DNA from: Macrolepiota albuminosa
Lineage: Eukaryota; Basidiomycota; Agaricomycetes; Agaricales; Agaricaceae
Length of the DNA: 64,000 bases
Assembly: GCA_027475525.1 (NCBI GenBank)
Contig: JAMWFC010000077.1
Coordinates: 248,001 to 312,000, forward strand
Reading direction: 5' to 3'
Shown one piece after another: positions 56,906 to 64,000 of this stretch. Under the pieces are notes generated by a model. It made no database searches. It had not been told where the DNA came from and saw only the letters and a program-made list of their open reading frames with translations. Each line of letters starts with the position of its first letter. Positions within the stretch are counted from its first letter, which is position 1. The position numbers were made by a program, and so were the translations under genes.

Positions 56906-58697
56906 TAGCAACTAGATGGAAAGAAGCTAGCTCAGAAGTGATAATAAGAGGATGGGCCCTCTTAGGTGACCTACCATGGACCCAAGAAACAAAAATCTCC
57001 TGTCTAACAATATATGTCCCAAACCAGACAAAAAAACAAGGAATTCTGAAAAACCCTTGAGGAACAATGAAGAAAAGAAAGATGGGAAAAACCCACATGT
57101 ATACTATGTAGGAGATTTCAATGTGGTTGAGGACTTAGCAGATTGCACACCTGCACACAGCGACCCTGCATCAACAGTAAATGCATTATCAGATCTAAAA
57201 ACACAGCTAAGCATGGTCAATGGATGGAGGAGAAAAAATCCAACAGAAATGAACTTTACATACCGCACAGAAAATGGCAAAATACAATCAAGAATAGATC
57301 ATATATATGTATACAAGAAGACCTTTTAAGATACTTCCACAACTGGCAAATCAATGGTACAGAGATTGAAACTGACCACCAACTGATAAGCATGAATTTG
57401 GTCAACCCATAGAAATCTCACCAGGGCCCTGGAAGATATGCCATGCCCATCTTTCTCCTAGAACACAAGCCCCTGGAAAGAGAACTTTATAAGCTTGGGG
57501 AAGAATACTATGATGAGATTAAAAAAGTGAAGGAGACCAGAACAGAAGACTCCAACACACAGAAAACTCATAGCTGACTGAAAGAAAAAGTGATAGATAC
57601 TATACACCAGTATGCAAAGACCCTTTCCTCAAAAATAGACCAAAATATAAATAGCCTGAAAGCTGACAGATGAAAGATTCTAAATGAGGGCAAGGGGGAC
57701 AACAAGCAAAAAAAAACATGGAAGCAGCAATAATTGATGAAAGAATAAAGGAGCTCAAGAGAATGAGGATGCTGAGAACATGAGATAACACAGAAACAAA
57801 GTTCTTCCTAGAGAGAGAAATGCTGAGAAAAACATGGATAAATGCAAACAAGCAGATAATGCAAAGAGACATGATAGCGGTGCTCTGAGACCTGGATAGA
57901 CCTGATGCCCCTCTGACACACCGCTCAGACAAGATGACAAACCTGGCAAGCAAATACCATAAGAAACTACAGACAAAAGACCAGGTAGAAGACCCATACA
58001 AATGCACACAGAGCATAAACAAAGTCCTGGCCCACATAAAAGAAAAACTGAACAAGGAGCACACCCAACTAATGAGAACAAATACAACACATGACAAAGT
58101 GCAAGAAGCCATCAAAAAACTTCTGAATGGGAAGGCAACAGGTCTGGATGGGATACCACAGGAAATCTGGAAAAGTTTCCTGAACAAAAGTCAAAGAGGG
58201 GAAAACAGAGAAAACACAAGCCAAGAGAATAGGGCTGAAAAAAGAACAAACTTTGATATAGTAGACTACCTAACAATACTATATAACAACATTGAAGATT
58301 TTGGTGTAGATCCCAGAATGGGCTTTGCAGATGGATGGATGTGCCTGATATATAAAAAAGGAGACAGGACAGATATAGGGAACTACAGGCCGATAATAGT
58401 CCTAAACACAGATTACAAAATATACACAAAAGCAATAGCAAACAGACTGACCTCAGTGACACCAAACATCATCCACCCATGACCAAGCCGGTTTTATGAA
58501 AGGACACCACATAGAGGATTGAGTTAGCAAACCTCATAACCGAGCTGGGGGAAAGGAAAGGAGTAAATGGCATGATTGTATGCTTAGACCAGAAAAAAGC
58601 CGACGACAAGATAAGGCACACCTTATGGGCCACCCTGGAAAGATTTGGCTTCCCGAAAAAAATTATAAACATCATTAAGATGCTGTATGGAAATGCC
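56906..58697 (+). pseudogene. LINE endonuclease C-terminus and reverse transcriptase (3' part)
   Basis: Continues the LINE after the Tc1 element: YYVGDFNVVEDLADC and KIQSRIDHIYVYKK (endonuclease active-site strands, ~57,100-57,325), a degenerate linker, then reverse transcriptase blocks KKLLNGKATGLDGIPQEIW (58,105), GWMCLIYKKGDRTDIGNYRP (58,340) and ATLERFGFPKKIINIIKMLY (58,632). It stops abruptly near 58,697 before the YxDD block, so the RT is truncated as well as frame-broken. Confidence 0.8.
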
Positions 58698-59102
58698 TGA
58701 CAAGCTGGGAACAACCTGGGATTTTTCCTTCCAAATGGGTACTACACCATGTTTGGCATATATTCTAGCCAACTTCTCTCTAGTGTTGGCTGTCCACAAT
58801 TCGACAATCAAATGGAAGCACCGTGTCATGGTCTTTAAAGAGGCAATCCGTTAACGCGATTGGCTACGTCAATGAATATCTCTTTCGATGGCTTCACAGT
58901 CCAAAAATGAAGTTGTAAATAAGGTTTTCGGTTTCATTTCGACCTTGGGAAGCACGCCTGGGTACTTTGACCGATCACGGAGTAACCGACCAGGAAATTT
59001 CTCATAGCATCCGGTAAGGTTCTCCGTTTCGGTGGATGAAAGATTTCCCTGCTTTTTATAAATTGAAGACTTCGTGAGCTGACTTACAACTTACAAAAGG
59101 CT
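58698..59102 (+). promoter_or_regulatory. Upstream region of the terpene synthase with TATA box
   Basis: Host-like sequence between the LINE break and the synthase ATG. TATAAA at 59,057-59,062 lies 41 bases before the ATG and is a plausible core promoter. Nothing else is recognised. Confidence 0.5.
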
Positions 59103-60347
59103 ATGACAAGAGATCTACCAGAATTCATGATCCTCCCTGATACTCTTTCAGAATGGCCTTGGAAGTGCACAATCAATCCACACTACCTCCAGGTCAAAGC
59201 AGAATCGTCGGCATGGATCCGAAGTTTTATTACATCTACGCCGGGTTTACAACGAATATTTGACCTGGGCGAACTTGGTGAGTCTTGACTCCTTGCTGCC
59301 AGGGATTTTGTCGAGATTGTTTTGGTATTAGAATTGCTCGCTTCTCGTATATATCCTTTGGAGAGTAAAGGTGCGCTCACCCTCTGCTTGCTCATCCTCG
59401 TCAGATCACATAAATGTGGCATGAAGACGTCGTTCGCTCGGGTTGTGATCTCATTAATATGTTTGCGATATACGACGACTACACCGATGTTGCGACACCT
59501 CATGAAGCTCAACGATTGGCCACAATGGTTATGGATGCCATGCGCAATCCTAACAAGGCCAGGCCATGCGGCGAGTGCATCATTGGAGAGGTTGCCCGCC
59601 AGTCAGTTCTGGACATAATTAATTGCTGCTACATCTAATCGTCGTGTTCTTCCAGATTCTGCAGGGTATCATTTGAGAATGTATCCGAAGGTGCACGCCG
59701 TCGGTTCATCAAGTCATTTGACGAATACACTACCTCAGTTGTTCAGCAAGCTCAGGATCGCGCTCAAAACCTGATCAGGAACATTGACGACTATTTTACT
59801 CTCCGCCAGGACACATCCGGCGCAAAGCCTACGTTAGATATCATTGAGTTTGGACTCAACCTTCCGGATCAGGTCTTTGAAGATCCTGTTATACGGAGAC
59901 TTATTAATGCCTTCATCAACATGATTATTCTCACTAATGTAAAATTTATGTTTATGCTTCTGTTTTATCGGACTATTCATGTTTATTTTGGACTTGAAAT
60001 AGGATCTGTACTCTTATAATGTCGAACAAGCCCGGGGCCATGGCGGCCACAACGTTATCACGGTCGTGATGAATCAAGAAGACGTTGATTTGAATGGAGC
60101 AATTAAGTGGATTGAGAACTACTACGCGAAGCTTACGCATGATTTCTTGAATGACCTTCGCCATGTCCCATTCTTTGGCAAAGAGGTCCAGGGTGAAGTA
60201 GAACACTATTTGGATGGAATGGGTTATTGTATCAGGGGAAATGATTCTTGGAGCTTTGAGAGTCGCAGGTACTTCATCACAAATGGGTTGGAAATTCAAC
60301 AAACTAGAAAACTCGTTCTGCTCCCTCCGTTCGTATCTGATTCTTAA
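59103..60347 (+). CDS. Sesquiterpene synthase
   Basis: Five exons (59103-59277, 59332-59370, 59427-59601, 59656-59938, 60003-60347) join in frame to 338 codons plus stop, the usual length of agaric class I sesquiterpene synthases. These cyclise farnesyl diphosphate in the cytosol using Mg2+. Seen: FMILPDTLSEWPW near the start; the Asp-rich metal motif DDYTD at residues 87-91 within NMFAIYDDYTDVA; the second metal motif NDLYSYNVEQARG (NSE, from residue 224); and a C-terminal region with MGYCIRGNDSWSFESRRYF. Agaric enzymes often have DEYTD, so DDYTD is a permitted variant. No frame damage. The product cannot be predicted. Transposons flank it at ~400 bp on each side; no P450 or other pathway gene is next to it in this window. 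Confidence 0.93.
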
Positions 60348-60707
60348 TATCATATTTTAAGGACACTTTGCTTGTTGTGTTTCCAATGCTGCCAACCCTG
60401 TTTCTTTCCTCGTCTGCGCGGGCACAGCAAAAGAAAAGGAAAAAAATTGCACCTCTTTCAGCGTGACCTCATAATAATAATGAGAGAACAATCCCGTCAT
60501 ATTAAATCATCGATTGGTCCAAATTCTTTTCCCTTGTTGGACATATCTCCGTTGAAGCACGAGTTACACTACCATCAACGTACGTCATTATTACTTTATT
60601 CTTACTTCCACGTTTCCTTTTTGGGCATATCTCTTGTTGTTGCGCCATATTGGTGCAATGATCGGTATTTACCAATCTTTGCACTGAAAATCTTTCCCTT
60701 TACTTAT
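60348..60707. other. 3' region of the terpene synthase, no gene seen
   Basis: About 360 bp from the synthase stop to the LTR of element C. No recognisable feature. Confidence 0.5.
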
Positions 60708-61268
60708 TGTAGGATACCGGGTAGAATCCCTCAGTCAACTACCTTACATCGAGTGACTGAGGGTGAGTATGTAAGGGCGACCTCTAGAGGCTGTGGCTCA
60801 GTCACACAGCTGGCAGAGGGAGATCCAAAGTGTATTAGAATATATACTGACAATATCAAGGTAGCTACTCACCTGGCAGAGGGAGATCCAAAGAGAACAA
60901 GTCTAGGGATTTCCTATGCCAGGTTGGACGCTTCTGGGGCCTCTGAAGCATGGGAAACAACTGTACAGTACAACAAAACCTTAAAAACTCGAAAATTGCC
61001 TACACAAACACTTGTACAAATAAGGGGCAAACTCTGGCAAACTCTGGCTTATATAAGCGGTCTGGAAGTGGTGCTGAGTGGGCCCACACTTGTCTGAATG
61101 GTGGCTAAAGAACCAGAGCATCTCAAGGGCTGAGAGTAGTACTAACAGATAGTGTTGAAAGAATAGAAACAGTGAAATGAAATAATGTCAGAAGAAATAA
61201 GAGAATGAATGGAAGGAGAGTGAAGAGATAAGGAGTGAGAAAAGGAAGAAATGAGGAGTCCCCTGACA
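60708..61268 (-). repeat. 3' LTR of element C
   Basis: On the minus strand it starts TGTCAGGGGACTCCTCAT and ends CCTACA; 561 bp. Just inside it the minus strand has a polypurine tract (AGAGGGGGGGGTGA, 61,269-61,282), which marks it as the 3' LTR of the Gypsy element to the right. Related pieces occur at 3,533-4,139 and 18,845-18,940. Confidence 0.85.
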
Positions 61269-61279
61269 TCACCCCCCCT

Positions 61280-64000
61280 CTAGAGCGCGGCGTCTCGATG
61301 TGCTGGATAGAAGTAGTTCTGGATGGCCTGGTCTACCTTGGAAAGAGAATAGAGGCCTCTGATTGCCCGGGGAGCATTGGGATGCTGTTGATAGAATTCC
61401 CGGACTAAGGCAGGGGCATGGACATTCTCTTGTGGCTCCCAGGAGATGTCCTCAATTCCGTAGCCCTTCCACTTGACCTTGAACTGAAGCTTATTCCTAA
61501 AGAGTCGGCTGTCTAGGATCCGTTCCACTCAATTCCGTAGCCCTTCCACTTGACCTTGAACTGAAGCTTATTCCTAAAGAGTCGGCTGTCTAGGATCCGT
61601 TCCACTTCGTACTCTTCTTGGTTGTTTACCAGAACTGGTGGTGGAGGTGGCTGTGGACGTCGACCTGGGATTGGATCCTCTGGGGCTGGAGAAAGCTTCA
61701 CCACATTGAAGACTGGATGGAGTCGACTCATTCCACTAGACAGCTTGAGTCGATAGGCAAGTGGGCCTACCTGCCATACTATAGGAAAGGGTCCTAGATG
61801 ACGGTGAGAAAGCTTCTGAGAAGGTCGGGTGGTAGCAATGTCAGAGGCATCCAGGTAGACTTGATCTCCAGGCTTGTACTTGGGGGCTGGAGTTCGTCCA
61901 CGATCATAGTAGCGGGCCATGTCATCCTTTGCCTTAGCCAAAGCTGCCTTGGCTTCCTTCTGGGCTGCCTTCATCCAATCTATGAACTCGTTGACAGCTT
62001 CATTCTCTGAAGGTTGTCCACGAGGCTCAAATCCCATCCAAGGATGTCGACCAGTATCTAGAAGGAAAGGAGACATCTGGGTGGCAGCATGTACATGGTT
62101 GTTGTACTGGAACTCTGCCTCTGGTAATAGGTCATCCCAGTCATCCTGTCATTCATTGCAGAAGAGCCGGAGATACTGTTCTAGCTCCTGGTTGACACGC
62201 TCAGTCTGGCCATCAGATTGGGGGTGGTAGGCTGTGGAAGTGTGGAGTTTGACATGGAGGAGGCGATACAGTTCTCTAGTAAACTCTGCCACAAACTGAG
62301 GTCCACGGTCTGAGATGTAAGCATCTGACAACCCATGGAGCTTCCAGACATGCTTTCGATACAGATTGGCAGCACCCATGGCTGAGCAAGTAGTGTGTGT
62401 TGGAATAAAATGAGCACGCTTGCCACAGAGATCCACTACCACCATGATTGCATCATATCTATGAGAATCAGATAACTCAACAATGAAGTCTACCGAGGCC
62501 ACACTCCAACACTCAGCTGGGATAGGCAATGGATGAAGTTATCCCATAGGAGGCTGACGACGAGGCTTAGTCCGAAGGCAAAGATCGCAGGTGGAGGTGT
62601 AAAAGCCAATATACCGTGACATTTGAGGCCACCAGTAATTCCGTGAGACCAGCTCCAGTGTCTTCCATCTGCCAGGATGTCCTGCAACTCAAGAGTCATG
62701 ATGCTGCTCCACAATCCGCCTCCGGAGATCTGGCAGGTTGGGAATATAAATGCATCCCTGAAAGGTGAGAAGACCATTCTCCAGAGACCACTCGTCGGTG
62801 CGGACAGACTTCACTCCAGTTTTCTCTCGAGCATGCAAGGCCATGGCAGCCTTAGCTACCAGATCTTCTTGAGCGCCCTCCCAGTTACCTTGTCGGATGT
62901 CTCGAAGGATGCTCACTTCTTCTCCCTGGCCAACCACACCTTCTAGAGCACGGATAGCAAATAGTTCTGGCTTTAGGAGTACAATATTGTCATTGTCACT
63001 AGCTCCTGAACCATGATCTGCTCGCCTAGAAAGCGCATCTGGCTTACCCATGCTCTGTCCAGGTTTGTGATGCAGAGAGAAGTCAAAGTTAGCCAGATAC
63101 AAGGACCATCGAGCCTGTTGGCGGTTAAGTTTCTTGGCCGTCTGAAAGTACTCTAAGTTCTTGTGATCAGTCCACACCTTGAATTTATGCCTGGCACCCT
63201 CAAGGAAATGTCGCCACTCCTCAAATGACCGAATGATAGCTAGCATCTCCTTGTCATAGATCTCATAATTTTGCTTCACAGCATTGAGACTCTTGGAGTA
63301 GAAAGCCACAGGATGCCACTTACCATCCTCCCTTGACTGTTGAGAGAGAATGGCCCCAGTAGCAAAATCTGAGCTATCAGCTTCGACATGGAAGGGAGAG
63401 TCATTGTCTGGGAATATAAGGACAGGCTTTGAAGTGACTGCCTGTTTGAGGGCGTCAAAGGCTGTCTGCTGTGCTGCATCCCAGTGCCAAGGAGTGTCCT
63501 TAGTGGTGAGATCGAAGAGGGGCTGGGCATGGTGTGAGAAATCCTGAATAAACCTCCGGTAGAAGTTGGTGAAACCCAGGAAGGCCTGAACCTCCTTCTT
63601 GTTCTTAGGCTCTGGCCACTCTGCTACACCAGCCACCTTGACTGGGTCCATCTCAGCCATTCCATGAGAGATGATCAGTCCAAGATATTCAACCTTAGTC
63701 TGCTCAAACTCGCACTTCTCTGGCTTAAGATAGAGCTGGTACTGGCAAAGACGTTCCAGTACAATGCGCGTAATCCGACGATGCTCCTCTAGAGTCTTGG
63801 TATAGATGAGAATATCATCAAGGTATACGCACACAACACCTTCCGCTATGAGGTCTCAGAAAATGTCGTTCATCATGGTCTGGAAGGTGGCAGGGCTATT
63901 TAGTGAGGCCAAAAAACATTACCAGAGGTTCAAAGAGTCCACGATTTGTTCGGAATGCTCCCTTCCACTCATCTCCTTCTTTGATGCGCACATTGTTGTA
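61280..64000 (-). mobile_element. Ty3/Gypsy element C pol, partial and broken (continues right of window)
   Basis: On the minus strand in order: reverse transcriptase with [17 protein letters not shown] (~63,830), AFLGFTNFYRRFI, RNase H (HVEADSSDFATGAIL, WTDHKNLEYF), integrase zinc domain (RRRIVEQHHDS, then VAGHPGRW), integrase core ([43 protein letters not shown]) and a C-terminal chromodomain (LQFKVKWKGYGIEDISWEP). In-frame stops at 63,856-63,858, 62,689-62,691, 62,539-62,541 and 62,149-62,151 stand where the family has Arg or Gln and fit C-to-T changes. The 77-bp duplication at 61,451 shifts the chromodomain frame. gag, protease and the 5' LTR are outside the window. Confidence 0.9.
61451..61604. 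repeat. Exact 77-bp tandem duplication (6 of 6)
   Basis: Identical units 61451-61527 and 61528-61604, starting CTCAATTCCGTAGCCC, in the integrase C-terminus of element C. Reading through one unit alone keeps the chromodomain in frame. Confidence 0.85.

Larger units (their letters stand above)
41656..58697 (+). mobile_element. LINE (non-LTR retrotransposon), split by two insertions and 3'-truncated
   Basis: Three pieces join into one element: 41,656-43,575, 54,346-54,476 and 56,906-58,697. The gaps are chromovirus B and a Tc1-like transposon. The first piece has a gag-like ORF1 from ATG 41,656 ending in a CCHC knuckle (CIECKLADHDSYNC, ~42,560), then the start of the endonuclease (IKGVGSTITEHKWGKI, EKIDILAV). 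Across the chromovirus it continues QETHLMEEN, showing that B landed inside the endonuclease reading frame. Many stops make it inactive. The family looks like fungal Tad-type LINEs. Where the 5' end lies relative to the pogo element is unclear. Confidence 0.8.

Noticed and set aside
57600..58187. Minus-strand hydrophobic frame antisense to the LINE reverse transcriptase
   Set aside because: The plus strand carries clear RT motifs; the opposite frame is hydrophobic only because lysine- and asparagine-rich codons read as Phe/Leu/Ser on the other strand.

Overview
This is a transposon-dense stretch of a filamentous basidiomycete genome, most likely an agaricomycete. The host genes have many short introns (about 45-75 bp) and belong to families typical of mushroom-forming fungi: an F-box protein, a heme-thiolate peroxidase, a DUF6534-type membrane protein and a sesquiterpene synthase of the agaric type. 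I cannot name the genus from the sequence.

Layout. 1-18.9 kb is transposon territory: a Copia gag relic; an LTR-like repeat (1.48-2.49 kb); a rearranged LTR (3.5-4.1 kb); a full-length but decayed Ty3/Gypsy element 'A' on the minus strand (4,151-14,938, 174-bp LTRs, AGGAG target duplication); a long inverted repeat; and old AT-rich remnants. 19.7-37.0 kb is a host gene island: F-box protein, heme-thiolate peroxidase, Nudix/DUF4743 protein, tRNA threonylcarbamoyladenosine dehydratase, a damaged O-methyltransferase, a DUF6534 protein, COP9 signalosome subunit 1, an MDR-type reductase, and a small cluster of related secreted proteins. 38.7-58.7 kb is a nest of elements: a pogo-like DNA transposon, then a LINE split by a very young GC-rich chromovirus 'B' (43,576-54,345, 747-bp LTRs with one visible mismatch, CTTGC target duplication) and by a Tc1-like transposon that itself carries the LTR-like repeat. 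An intact five-exon sesquiterpene synthase (59.1-60.3 kb) sits between the LINE relic and a third Gypsy element 'C' (60.7-64 kb, minus strand, runs off the window).

Most notable points. (1) Chromovirus B carries, between pol and its 3' LTR, a three-exon antisense gene (537 codons) with a double cysteine cluster and a coiled coil; its two tiny introns are in the antisense orientation, so sense RNA could not splice them out during retrotransposition. (2) The pol of B has two consecutive retropepsin-like domains. (3) Element A has an intact 825-codon extra ORF after its broken pol, preceded by a sequence that looks like a splice acceptor. (4) Six unrelated places hold perfect tandem duplications of exactly 77 bp. 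This is best explained as a k=77 assembly artefact and it breaks several reading frames.

How the genes relate. The host island looks like ordinary housekeeping and secondary-metabolism genes with no operon-like logic. The transposons differ in age: B is CpG-rich and nearly intact, A and C carry stop codons that look like C-to-T changes, and the LINE, Tc1 and Copia relics are CpG-poor and badly broken, consistent with cytosine methylation followed by deamination.
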